Shown piece after piece: positions 43,747 through 54,335 of a stretch of DNA of 64,000 nucleotides. The stretch is from Paraescarpia echinospica. Its lineage: Eukaryota; Annelida; Polychaeta; Sabellida; Siboglinidae. The stretch spans positions 10,245,492-10,309,491 of the forward strand of contig CM034534.1 in NCBI GenBank assembly GCA_020002185.1. Reading direction: 5' to 3'. Within the stretch, counting starts at the first letter, position 1; every line of letters starts with the position of its first letter. Both the position numbers and the translations under genes were made by a program. The notes beneath the pieces are model-generated. The model was given only the letters and a program-made list of their open reading frames with translations, made no database searches and was not told where the DNA came from.

Positions 43747-46700
43747 CACAAACCTGAACTGTCGGGCCAAGTCAGGGTCAGGCGGAGTAGGCATTTTTGT
43801 AAAAGATGCTCTGCTGCATGATTTTAATGTGAAAATTCTAGACACATCTGTGGAAGGAATAATGTGGATAACTTTCACAAGCAAGAGCTCGGATACTAGT
43901 TTTACGATGTGTGTGTGTTACCTTCCTCCTGACGGATCATCACGTTACATTGACCCCGAAACCTATTACAACGAACTATTATCACATATATACCGATACC
44001 AGAAACTTGGAATATTCTTCATATGTGGCGATTTCAATGGCCGTTGTGGCAGTGAGCCTGATTACATTGAAGGTGTGGATGACATTCCTGAGAGAAAAGT
44101 TATTGATTTTAAAGTGAATTCACATGGACAATACCTCATCGACCTTTTAATATCATCAAACTGTTGCATGCTGAACGGTCGCGGTTCGTCGATAAACGAC
44201 TTCACATCTGTTTCAACCAAAGGTTTGGCTGTCGTTGATTATTGCCTTGTACCGCATGAACGTTTGGCGTCGTTTACCGACTTTAAAATAACTTCAGCAC
44301 GAAATATATTTAATGACTCTGGGTGTGTATCGATTATTGACCCACACAAGACCATCCCAGACCACTCAATATTGACATGGGTTTTACTCCTGGATTACAT
44401 GGAATGCTACGATAATACAGATCCGAACCCCAAAATTCCATGTACAACGAGATATAAATTAGAAGGCATTGACCAGTCATTTCTCGATGACGACACAACA
44501 CAAAAACATTGTGCTACGCTCATGCAGTTCATTCAAAGATCTAATTTAACACAACAAAATCTGAACAATGTATATGATAGTTTCTGCGAACATGTTAAAA
44601 CGGTGATGGAAGATAAACTTCAAAAAGTGGTCCATGTAAACCACTCAGTGCTCAGTAATAAGCTTATACGGATCAAGAAACAATGGTGGACAAATGAACT
44701 TACTCACCTATGGAATAACCTCACAAGTGAACAATTGTGGATTAAGGGCGACGAACAAAATAAACCGCACCTGAAAGCGGAAATGAAGGTAGCCCAGAAA
44801 CTGTTTGATAGGCATGTGCAAGCTGCCAAACGCAAATTCTGGCATCAACAACAAGACAAACTACTTGATCTGCCGTCACATGATCCAAATGCTTTCTGGA
44901 AGCATATTGAAAAATTAGGGATAAAACAAGAACGCATCCATGATATACCAATGGAAGTGATGCTAGAGGACGGCTCCATATCCACTGATCAAAGCGTGAT
45001 ATTACATAAATGGAGAACTGACTTTCACACTTTGCTGAACCCGGTCAATTACGAACAAACAATTGACTATCAACCGCCAGTGGAGACCCACTCACTGGGT
45101 CACAATGAACACCTTGATGGGCCTATCTCTAAGGAGGACATTCGCCTGGCCTTAAACAAGGCCAAGAAACACAAAGCGTTGGGTGATGATAACATCCCAG
45201 TCGAAACGCTGGTCAACGAAAATGCCATAGACTTCCTTTACGAACTATTTAATCACTGTTTTAACAACAGCATGGTTCCTGAAGCATGGCGTCGGGGCAT
45301 TGTAACCCCGATACCCAAGTGTTGTACGTCTGATCCACGAGTGCCATTGAACTATAGGGGAATTACGCTTAGTTCCCATGTGTATAAAATATACTGCTCT
45401 ATTTTAAATGATCTCTTATATCGTGGGTAGAGGGCAACAACCTTTTGTGTGATGAACAAAATGGGTTTAGACCAGGTCGCAGTTGTCTCGACCACTACAA
45501 ACATAATCAATACTAGAAAGAAATGCCGCCAGCAAACGTTTGCATGTTTCGTAGATTTTAGTCAAGCTTATGACCGTATCAATAGAAATTTCCTCTGGAA
45601 CAAAATTAGGAACTTCAACATACAAGGGAAAATGCTTGAGGCTTTGAAATCATTATATGTTGATTACAAATGTTGTGTTAGGGTCAACAACTTAAAGTCT
45701 GACTGGTTCAATGTTGAATGCGGGCTTAAGCAGGGATGTGTTATATCACCTATCATGTTTAATATGTTTATAAACGATTTATTAACTGAATTGAAAGGCA
45801 CGGGTAAAGGTGTTAAGATCGGAGACGAAATTGTTACAATGTTAGCATACGCAGATGACATTGTGGTGCTGGCCGAATCAGCAGAAGAACTGCAGACATT
45901 GCTAAATGTTATCTGGAAATGGTGCAATGACTGGGGCATGTCTATTAACAAAGACAAAACTCAAATTGTACATTTTCGTAATCCATCGATATCTGAGACT
46001 ACTTGCGATTTTCTACTAGGTGACCAAAGCATATGCATCGTAAATAAGTATAAATATTTAGGTTTGATTTTAACTGAATATCTTGATTATAAGGTGATGG
46101 TAAAAACAGTAGCTACTACGGCGAACAGAGCTCTGGGTTTGTTAATGGCTAAGACAAAATGTAATGGAGGAATGCCTTTTAACTGTTTTACAAAACTATA
46201 CGATGGTATGGTGCTCTCCATTATTAACTATGGTTCTGCTGTGTGGGGTACAAAGGAATATTCAGTCATAAATAGCATACATAATAGAGCCTGTCGATTT
46301 TTCCTAGGTGTGGGTAAATATACCCCATCAGCAGCAATACAGGGTGAAATGGGGTGGAAAACCCCGACTAACCAACAATGGCTATCTGTTACTAGGCTCT
46401 GGTGTCGTTTGATCAATATGGATGTATCTAGAGTGACAAAACGTGTGTTTCTATGGATGATGGAAATGGCCGTAAGTGGGAAACGAAATTGGGGCTACGA
46501 AGTATACCATCGTTATAATGACTTAAATATGCATAATCTTACTAATATAAGAGACCATGTTAATGTAAAGGCTATAATAGAACACACAGATGTTTGCCTG
46601 TCTGTATTACAGGAACAGCAATGGCTTCATATTATAAATAGAGAAGAGGGCAGAAATGGTAGTAGAAATAAACTAAGAACTTATAAACAGTTTAAAAAAA

Positions 46701-46750
46701 AATGTGTAACTGAGCATTATGTTAAAAAAATCATGACTAGAAGTAATTGA
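43747..46750 (+). pseudogene. LINE endonuclease and reverse transcriptase ORF
   Basis: Open from about 43723 in one frame, no start codon upstream (5'-truncated). Endonuclease: HNRTNLNCRAKSGSGGVGIF, CYLPPDG, CGDFNGR, VDYCLV, IPDHS. Reverse transcriptase: KALGDDNIPVETL, AWRRGIVTPIPK, NYRGITLSS, then AYDRIN, GLKQGCVISP, catalytic LAYADDIVV and NKDKTQIVHF. A TAG at 45428-45430 interrupts. Between about 45425 and 45500 the conserved NGFRPGRSCLDH block lies in another frame, so two compensating indels flank it. Almost intact otherwise, indicating a fairly young insertion. Confidence 0.9.
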
Positions 46751-47080
46751 TCAGCACTTGCAAAATTTCGATGTGGCGTGGCACCAATCAGAATTGAAAC
46801 TGGACGTTTTGAACGAAATTACCCCCCACCTGAAGCTAGGACGTGTTATAATTGCACGAATGAAATAGAAAATGAGTTTCACGTTTTAATGAAATGCCCT
46901 TTATATGTTAACGAACGAAAAGAACTAATAGGCTATGCAACAATTAATGATCCTGCTTTTTCCAGTATGAATGATCAAGATAAATTTGTATATTTATTGA
47001 GTAATGACAATATAATAAGTAAAACTGCCAGCATCCTCCAAAAAATACTGCACACAAGATTACACAATACAACAAAATAA
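46751..47080 (+). pseudogene. LINE C-terminal zinc-knuckle region
   Basis: In another frame after a TGA, SALAKFRCGVAPIRIETGRF.. then CYNCTNEIENEFHVLMKCPL Y.NERKEL gives a CxxC...H....C knuckle typical for the C-terminus of several LINE clades. The ORF track break at 46750 therefore reflects a stop or frameshift within one ancestral polypeptide, or the true separation is small. Confidence 0.8.
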
Positions 47081-47253
47081 TAGCACATGTTTATTAAATT
47101 ATTACTGTTTTTATTTGTACATTTTTGTTTTTACAAGTCTCTCATAACTCTTTTTGAGTGGTCTTTGTATACAGTGCTAACTTTGAATGTAATATATTTA
47201 TTTGTCTTGTATTTTAAAGCATGTATACGTGGAGTGAGACTCTAATAAAATAC

Positions 47254-47279
47254 TACTACTACTACTACTACTACTACAT
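47254..47279. repeat. (ACT)n 3' tail of the LINE
   Basis: Eight ACT units after AATAAAAT, a simple-repeat tail instead of poly(A). It merges with the target sequence CTACATCAATG. Confidence 0.85.
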
Positions 47280-47339
47280 CAATGTTCTGAGATGATCCCT
47301 AAAGTAAACAGAGTACATCTGATCTAGTACCAAGTCTAC

Positions 47340-47490
47340 AGAATCATCAATGGCATCGACTACATCATCAAGAGGACTTCTTCATGATCACAACAAACTG
47401 CACACGAGGCCACAAGTCACAATAAAAAATTATGTAAAACACCAAGCAGACTTGATATTAGGAAACACTCCTTTTCACAATGCATCTGTG
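47340..47490. other. Junction between the duplicated copies
   Basis: About 150 bp without counterpart in the other copy and without recognised motifs. Confidence 0.5.
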
Positions 47491-48899
47491 CATGTGTGTT
47501 GCCTGTGCTATATCAAGATCACTTTGACCAGTTATTACAGTTATTCTTGCTACTGTTTGCTAGGCAGATTAACACAATTTTACCCAGGATACTTTGCATA
47601 CAGCCAAAATGAACAGGTCAATGATGCCCTCACCACTACAGGTCATTCAATGCTATTTTCCTTGATTTTTTTGTTTTTTTGTTTTCCTTCCCACAGCCAC
47701 AGAGCCTTGCTGTTATGACCACATGTTAAGCAGTCTTCCAATGTTTTATTGAAGAAATTATTTTATAAATAAGCATATATATATATGATAATTTTTTTAT
47801 TCATTTTCTGATGAACCTACAGACACTTACAGGTTATCAAGTGATCTTTTTGAATAAATGATTCTGTGGTAAGTGTTGAAAGGATGCTCTAAGCCAGCGG
47901 TATTTAACCTTTTCATCCTGGCCACACATCAGAAGTACACTTTCCTGTATGTTGAATCATAGCACTTTATAATGGTTGTTGTCTGGTGTTGCATCTACAA
48001 ATAAACATATCCATCTAATGACACAGAGCAAAGTATTTAGAACACAAATATAATGTTATGAATTTCGTGACAGAATCAAATTGATGCTTTGGTCTGATTT
48101 ATATCAAGACTAACAGGATTAAGTTCTTATACAGCCTGGTGTCCGGTCCTTGGGACCACTCAAAGTGCTTTATATGCCACTCTGGCAAACCCCACCTTCT
48201 CCAATAAGCATTCAGCCATGTCACAATTACTGTGCAAAATGTATTAATTCACATACATCAACCATTTTCTTCTTCCCCTTAATCCGTTGCAGAATCAGGG
48301 GGGTAACAGCTCGAGTTATACCAGATTATCTATTTACTATGAGTGACATGTCACAGTTTATGGTATGAATATTCGTGCGCAAATTAGTATATTTTTCTTT
48401 TTAAACAGCCAATGGTAATACATAGGTTTGTGAATAATTTTGGACTTTCATTCAAAAAACAAATCATAGACATATGTGGAGTCGCACAATACTGAGCCAA
48501 ATTGGTGTCGTGTAACGTGCGCTATATTTACTCCATAACCAGCTGCTTTGTGGACAGTTCCTGTTGATAACATCTGTGCTGTATCTTAGGCCTATGAACA
48601 ATGAAGAGACACAAAAACACTACCTGCCTGTTTATTGTTGTTTGAAAAAAAGTGTGGTTGTGATGGATAACGTAAGTTACATTGTCCACATTTCAGGTCC
48701 AGAGTGCTCTGATCATTCTTAACATTTAAAAAGTCTTTTGGTTGGATTCTAGCATACATCAGTCAAGCAAATTGAGTAAAGAGATCTTATCTTCTCGTTT
48801 AATTTTAGGTGTAGATATCTTGGCTTCCATCTAAGACAGGTTTTCATTTATTTTAAGCAATTTTTGTTTTTTGTACATTTGTTTTTTGTTTTTGGTGTC

Positions 48900-49160
48900 C
48901 ACATCCTCCTTTTTTGGCCCAGTATTGTGCTTCACCTCATATAAATTATAAAGTACAGCAAGAAAACTAAACAAAGTCAGACTCGCTGAGCGACGCTGAC
49001 TGAATCCAGTTAACACACTCCACAGTCCACACAGAAACTCATTAGACGTCCATGACTGACCTTTGACCCTGTTAGGATGATGGAAGTGAAAGAGAGGCTT
49101 GGTTGTGTCGAGTACATTCATGTTGTGTAGTTTGATGACGTGTGGAGTCTCAAACAGCGC
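48900..49160 (-). pseudogene. PRMT5: PRMT5-like exon, right copy (beta-barrel region)
   Basis: As the left copy: acceptor GTTTCAG, ALFETPHVIKLHNMNVLDTT, KPLFHFHHPNR. Val to Ile is the only change in this part. Downstream reading TSNEFLCGLWSVLTGFSQ loosely fits the family but then degenerates. Confidence 0.75.
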
Positions 49161-49617
49161 CTGAAACATACCAGATAGAAATGGTTTATTATAATTAAGC
49201 ACAGACTCATGGGTACAGACTGGAACTTATATCACCAGCACTCACAACAAAGAATAAGGATGCCAAACAAAACCAGTAAAATATGTAAATGATCACATTA
49301 CATTAGACATCAAACATTCAGTTCATTAGAAATAATATAATCGATACTCAATGGTTGATTTATTGGATGCCAAAGTATACAGTACAGCGGTCTGTTGTAA
49401 ACTTGTTTATTTTACTTCATCGTCAAATTATGTATTTTCAAATACGGAGATGAATGCTGAAACAAGTAACATCAGGAAAAAGATCATGAAGATTAAGACA
49501 CAGAATGATGCTAACATAACCTTTCGTCATTAAAACTATGGCAAAACAATGTGTTAAATCGCCAACACCTGTGACAGATATGGCACACAGAAGAAAAGAA
49601 TTAAGAAAATGAGTTAC

Positions 49618-49793
49618 CTTTGAAAAAGTGACTTGCACCGTAAAGGCATTCTGGGGAGAGTTCACTGTCTCCGAACGAACCAAGCAACTCACTCACAATG
49701 ATGTGTGGTTTCTCCAGGGGGTCCCATGTCCTCATATCACATGACACGACCGTCACAAGGTCCCCCCACACTTCGTATTTGAGGTTCTCCAGT
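49618..49793 (-). pseudogene. PRMT5: PRMT5-like catalytic exon, right copy, complete
   Basis: The acceptor CCGTAG precedes [40 protein letters not shown] and [18 protein letters not shown], with donor AAAG|GTAACT. The double-E loop (SELLGSF..NELSPE in the family) is preserved. The exon is open and spliceable. However, the roughly 40-residue segment that PRMT5 has between HFLK and FE.PYVV is not found in the 457-bp intron downstream, so the copy is probably non-functional or the exon has moved. Confidence 0.88.
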
Positions 49794-49794
49794 C

Positions 49795-50334
49795 TACGGA
49801 CATAAAGCAAGCATGCACATGAGGTAAGAGTACTTAAATGGAAAACAATAACTATTGTCAAATTATAGTTAAGTTCCTATAGAGTATGGTATCCAGTGTT
49901 TGGGACTGCTCAAAGCGCTTCAATCCTACTATTTGGCACCACTGTATCACATATTTCCTTTGCGATACGTGGTGGCAGTGAAGTTACCCTGACACATTGC
50001 TTACCTGGTAATGTATTTTAGGACTTTAAGAACTAATGAGATAATCATTGAAATAGGTTATCTTGTTGTTGTTCTCATTGTCCCCCATAGTAGGGGTGAG
50101 TCTGGCCTAGACTTTTGTTTGTTTTCCTTCTATTTCCACCTGTTTCTTCTATCCTAAGTATACAACTGATACCAAAATTGTATGGGCTACAAGTGCCTGA
50201 CTCCTGCAACCGGTTGTAATGTTTGGCCACTGTCTCTGTCAGATGCGCAGCCTGCGACAACAACAGAGTACATCTGATCTAGTACCATCGTTGTCGCAGT
50301 TTCAGCATTGGACACTGATATTCTATGCTTCGGA
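49795..50334. other. Block present only in the right duplicate
   Basis: Contains a retroposon tail-like piece (GGGACTGCTCAAAGCGCTTC at about 49903). No exon recognised. Upstream PRMT5 exons would be expected here but were not found. Confidence 0.45.
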
Positions 50335-50515
50335 CCAATATTGTTGATGTATTGATATCATCATATGATCATGTCATTGTTTACAAACTCTTGTCTCGGG
50401 GGCTGGGGGGGAGCTCAGGCCAGATGAATGTAATTTAGTTTGACATCATGTCTACATCAATGTTCTGAGATGATCCCTAAAGTAAACAGAGTACATCTGA
50501 TCTAGTACCATCTAC

Positions 50516-50692
50516 ATGGTTTCATACATCTGTGCATTGGTATATAAATGAGTTATTTCTAATATTTAATCAGCATCTTTCTTTAAATATTTTTAGGTGG
50601 TGCCCTCTCGTATGTGCTTCGTTATCTTTCAATGTAACAAAATTGCATAAGACTGCTGGATCATATTTCCCTGTTAGTATCTATACTATTTA
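50516..50692 (-). pseudogene. CR1/L2-like LINE reverse transcriptase tail (copy 2)
   Basis: Close copy of 16718-16890. The minus strand reads ILTGKYDPAVLCNFVT and ARTRGHHLKIFKERC-like sequence. Too short to be active. Confidence 0.8.
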
Positions 50693-51129
50693 AGGTATTT
50701 GATGTATAATTGATGTAATGTTAATTTATGGTGGTCTTCCTGGTGTTCATAGTACGTTCAATGTATCCTTGAGACTTTGCAAAGAGAAGAAATGTGCCAC
50801 ATCCACGCAGAGCATTGCAGAACATGATGTTAAAGGCCATATCCTGGGGGGAAAAAAACTGCTACTAAATATAAAAATATGCATGTACATATGTGTTCTG
50901 CAATATAATGACAACCCAGAAACCACTCATTTGTTGAAACCTTTCTAAAATTGACATTAAATGGGACCTGTCCAGACGCAGGCTTCGAAAAGTATGTTTT
51001 CCGAAAATGGCGCGAGAGGCAGAATCGTGACGTCAGTTCTGGAAAACATTCCCGGGATCGCAAGCGTTCTCGGCGGCTGGATTTCTTTGGTGGATATTTG
51101 AACTGGTATACATTCATTCACATATAGAA

Positions 51130-51504
51130 ATGGTAAACAAATGTGTTGTTGGAAACTGCAACAATTCGAATCTGACTGGTCATTCTGTGCACGAATTTCC
51201 TAAAGAGCCAGTTACTCGGCAGAAATGGAAACGTTTTGTTCGAAACAACAGGGCCGGCTGGACCCATGTTACGGCAACTAGCATTATTTGTGGTTCGCAT
51301 TTTGTTGCGCCTGGCGACTTTGAAGGCTTCGTACAATGGAAGATGGGTTGCAGGCATAAGTTAAGTTATGTAAAGAAATCTGCCGTTCCTTCAACGAACA
51401 CAACAGAGGCGAAGGCGATTCGGTTACCGGCGAATCTGCGCAAGTGGGCCTGGTCAGTTGTCAGAGCTTCTTCACTGGTTCGTGTCTATACAGTGCCACA
51501 CTAA
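51130..51504 (+). CDS. THAP-domain protein (124 aa), transposon-encoded
   Basis: The intact ORF starts with MVNKCVVGNCNNSN and contains all C2CH zinc-finger hallmarks: CVVGNC, HEFP, a conserved Trp in RQKWKRFV, ICGSHF and the terminal AVPS box (residues 1 to about 95). THAP fingers bind DNA, and in P-element and Kolobok transposases they recognise the element ends. After the finger there are only about 30 basic residues, with no coiled coil or catalytic domain. A stand-alone end-binding protein or the remnant of a transposase are both possible. Located inside the TTAA-bounded element. Confidence 0.8.
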   Translation: MVNKCVVGNCNNSNLTGHSVHEFPKEPVTRQKWKRFVRNNRAGWTHVTATSIICGSHFVAPGDFEGFVQWKMGCRHKLSYVKKSAVPSTNTTEAKAIRLPANLRKWAWSVVRASSLVRVYTVPH

Positions 51505-51633
51505 CTGACTAACATCAACACTGTCGATCTCGGCAATGTCATCCTCACTGTCACCGAAATATATATGATCAAACGTTTCGTGATCCGCGTCAAAATTGAT
51601 ATCGCTCTCTGAACTACTCGAGTAAGCCGCCAT
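51472..51633 (-). CDS. Small acidic Ser/Asp-rich ORF (53 aa), opposite strand
   Basis: Begins MAAYSSSSESDINFDADHE and ends VDVSQLVWHCIDTNQ. It is rich in Asp/Glu/Ser and overlaps the 3' end of the THAP ORF tail to tail. A CRE-like TGACGTCA lies about 90 bp upstream. It may be the truncated N-terminus of a second transposon protein. No domain is recognised. Confidence 0.35.
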   Translation of the reverse strand: MAAYSSSSESDINFDADHETFDHIYFGDSEDDIAEIDSVDVSQLVWHCIDTNQ

Positions 51634-51911
51634 TTGTATCGAGTTGTTTACATGACACCGCGCGACTGCACAGGACCACAGGCGTGAAGTGGCTGCACTA
51701 ACTGACAGCGGAACCATGACTGACGTCACGTTTCAGCAACAAATGCAAACACGGCATCGCTCGGGAGTTTCCGTAAAATGGCAAATTTAATTTTTATGTT
51801 TAATGCTCATATACCATATTTAAACATTTTGGTAATATCATCATTTGAAAGGGCATAAACCATTTGTTATTAAGGAAAAGGGCACATTTGATTCCAGGAT
51901 ATGGCCTTTAA

Positions 51912-53380
51912 TACAATCAAATGTTGATGTCACTGCAGCACCAATACATGGAGCAGCACAGGCTACGCATGATTCATAGATTGTTTAGCCACTTTAGATT
52001 TTTATTTTCTGCAGCTACATTGTCTTCTTGGTGCTGCATCATGTCCAGTTGTATTTTTTTGCATCTTTTAATTTCTGAAAACACATATGTAGCACATCAT
52101 AAATATGTTGTTTCATTTTTAAATACAACCGTATTAGACACACCATATTTACTGTGCTACTGGTGATACCTAAAACCTATATAATAAATGTAGACATATT
52201 ATGCATAGTTGTACTCTTTAGTGTCCATACAATACACGGGCAAAGTAGATACTACCCAGTATTTATAAAATGTTATAACATGTAAAAAAACTAGGCTGTA
52301 CCAGACAACAACACCACTGATAGAGTACACTATTGTGTATATTTCATTATACCATAACCATATATTGTAACTTACCTTTCATTCCCACTGGTTTTCAGCC
52401 TTTGGGTGTGGTATCATGGTTATTTGGTAGATGATGCTGGATGTGTGCTGTAAGTACAGAAAATGTCATAGTAGTTGTTTTGTAGCAATAGTGTGTATTG
52501 CATTGATTCGTTAAGTCATTATGCACTGTGTACATGAAATACTGTTCTTTGATAATCTTTATCCTCACTACCTTAGCCCTATACATAGACACATCATCTA
52601 ACATAGTCCATATTCAGGATGGATCTAGAGTAGGTAGTCTATGGGGGCACAAATTTGAACAATAGTAGTGGGAGTGCATGTATAATGTCAACAAGTTTTA
52701 TTCTATGATGCTTTGTGCTTAAATACGCATTGGCACAAAATAATAAATCCACACATTAACATGTTAACAAATACACATCCTAGGCCAAGTATTAGGGGCC
52801 TGCTAAATGAATATTTAACACAACTGCACAGCCACAAGTCACTACTATGTTAAACAACCACAAATCCTGATCTGGAAGACATATGCCTCCTTGGTCACGC
52901 CCCTTGTTTCCGGTTACGTCTTACGAAGTTACAACTCTGAAGTTTGATTAGCGTAGGTGGTGTCTTCTAACTGTACTAAGTAACAGTGTAGTGAGGATAC
53001 GTAGACGAAGCGTCAAATTCCTAATTTTGTGTAAACATTGACTGGCTTGGCCTTGGGCCAAGCCAAGCCAGGCTTGGCGTTAAATTTAATTCTTCCCCGT
53101 GGCCATGCTTGCGTTTTGTGTCTATCATTTCCGTTCAAATGCTTCGCTAGCGTTAAGCCCATTAATTATTACCTATGCATCAACATATCTCAATGGCAAT
53201 GCTACATTATATTTTGCATAGTAGCTATATTGATTAGTCACCAGGTTCCCTTAAACATTTGTGTACGTTATTCTTTTTCATGCACCGCCACGAACACATG
53301 AGCAGCGTTAAAATGGTAAAACATAGCAAAACATCAGTGACCGTATCCGTTGCAACGCAAGCAAACCCTCGCGAGATTTT
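51912..53380. other. No gene seen
   Basis: Mostly AT-rich. A perfect 9-bp-stem hairpin GGCTTGGCC-TTG-GGCCAAGCC is at 53043-53063. No exon recognised. Confidence 0.5.
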
Positions 53381-53394
53381 CGTACGCAAGTTCC

Positions 53395-53466
53395 GAATTT
53401 CTTAGCTGCGAAAATTCGTAAGCGTTTCGAGAATACCAACTTGCGAAAATTCGCAGCTAAGAAATA
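53395..53466. repeat. Inverted repeat
   Basis: TTCTTAGCTGCGAAAATTCG at 53399 faces GCGAAAATTCGCAGCTAAGAA at 53444 with a ~25-bp loop, forming a long near-perfect hairpin next to the end of the pogo-like relic. It may be a terminal part of that element or a small MITE. Confidence 0.6.
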
Positions 53467-53523
53467 ATCCGCCATATTTGCGCAAGTTCTTACGTACGAA
53501 ATCTGTTTCTTCGAGAATACGGG

Positions 53524-54118
53524 CCCTGCCTTGTTCCAGTTTCGCATACGACCTTCCCTGCCTTCGCTACCGTCGAGAAGCCAGTTTCATCGCAGTTCCA
53601 AATGGCAGTAGCTCTGTGATCCCCTCCTTGCGGGATATCTTTGTACAAAGCAAAAAGTGCCATAACTGCATCGCGGTTGAAACCTTCGACACGGGCCAGG
53701 CTATTGGAAATTGGCGCACGAATCGACAACTCTAGGTGGCGCTTCGTGACATTTGACAGTCAGTCCTTTCCAGCTGGCCCACGCTCGTCATCATAACTGT
53801 GCTGTATGCCCAATTTTGCGTCAACAGCGTAACCCAAACGCCTGACATCAATAGTTGTCAATCCGTACATTCTCTTGCCCATCTCCTTTGCATAATCTAC
53901 CAATTGTGCTTCGAAGGCACTTGAGAATACGCAACGCTTGCTGCCCATAGCAACAACGCCAGGGAGCTGTACAACACCAGAGCAATGGCGTTTTAGTGAG
54001 CGCCTTGGTATTCCATAATCTGCCCCTGCAGCTCGTATACTCTGTCCTTCGTGGACAGCCGCTACAGCTAACGCTAGTCGTTCAGATCCATACGACCCCT
54101 GTGTAGACTTTCTTTTGT
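53524..54118 (-). pseudogene. pogo/Tigger-like transposase, truncated
   Basis: The minus strand has an N-terminal psq-type helix-turn-helix (ALAVAAVHEGQSIRAAGADY GIPRRSLKRH) and a CENP-B-type DNA-binding region (FEAQLVDYAKEMGKRMYGLT, GPAGKD). An in-frame TGA (53760-53762) replaces the Trp of GKDW. Then LSIRAPISNSLARVEGFNRD and the first catalytic Asp in IWNCDETGFS follow. Homology stops at CETGTRQ (about 53524). The rest of the DDE domain is missing. Tc1/mariner-superfamily relic. Confidence 0.85.
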
Positions 54119-54224
54119 ACCTTGCTGTCTCTCAATCTGAAACGAACATGCTGTAGCTGTTATCCTTATAATAATCACAAGAACGTTTGATACAATTCTA
54201 TCATTAAAATTCACACGGACACAC

Positions 54225-54235
54225 GCGCACACGCA

Positions 54236-54266
<31 letters not shown>

Positions 54267-54335
54267 GCACACGCACACGCACAAACACACAATATTATAA
54301 ATAATTGTGTGTGTGTGTGTGTGTGTGTGTTTGTG
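54225..54335. repeat. (CA)n, (CT)n and (GT)n microsatellites
   Basis: CACACG/CT/CACACG tract at 54225-54292 followed by (GT)n at 54307-54331. The two arms are partly complementary and could fold on each other. Confidence 0.93.

Larger units (their letters stand above)
43717..47279 (+). mobile_element. Non-LTR retrotransposon (LINE), 3.55 kb, 5'-truncated
   Basis: The element occupies about 43723-47273, flanked by a short direct repeat CTACAT (43717-43722 and 47274-47279). It ends in an (ACT)n tail. The empty target site (GTCTACATCAATG) is preserved in the paralogous copy at 50450-50462. Endonuclease, reverse transcriptase and a C-terminal zinc knuckle follow in order. Because it is absent from the right duplicate, it inserted after the duplication or the right copy lacks it by descent. 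Confidence 0.88.
47494..50513. repeat. Segmental duplication, right copy
   Basis: Tandem direct copy of 41292-43722 plus 47274-47335, without the LINE and with an extra internal block (49752-50334). Confidence 0.93.
50831..51911. mobile_element. Kolobok-like DNA element with THAP domain, ~1.08 kb
   Basis: Both ends read TTAAAGGCCATATCCTGG in inverted orientation (50831-50848 and 51894-51911). TTAA target duplication, an AGG start and a THAP-domain protein are together characteristic of the Kolobok superfamily. A solo end of the same family lies at 2051. No DDE transposase is present, so the element is non-autonomous. Palindromic TGACGTCA sites (51028 and 51721) stand near each end, upstream of the two divergent-end ORFs. 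Confidence 0.75.
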
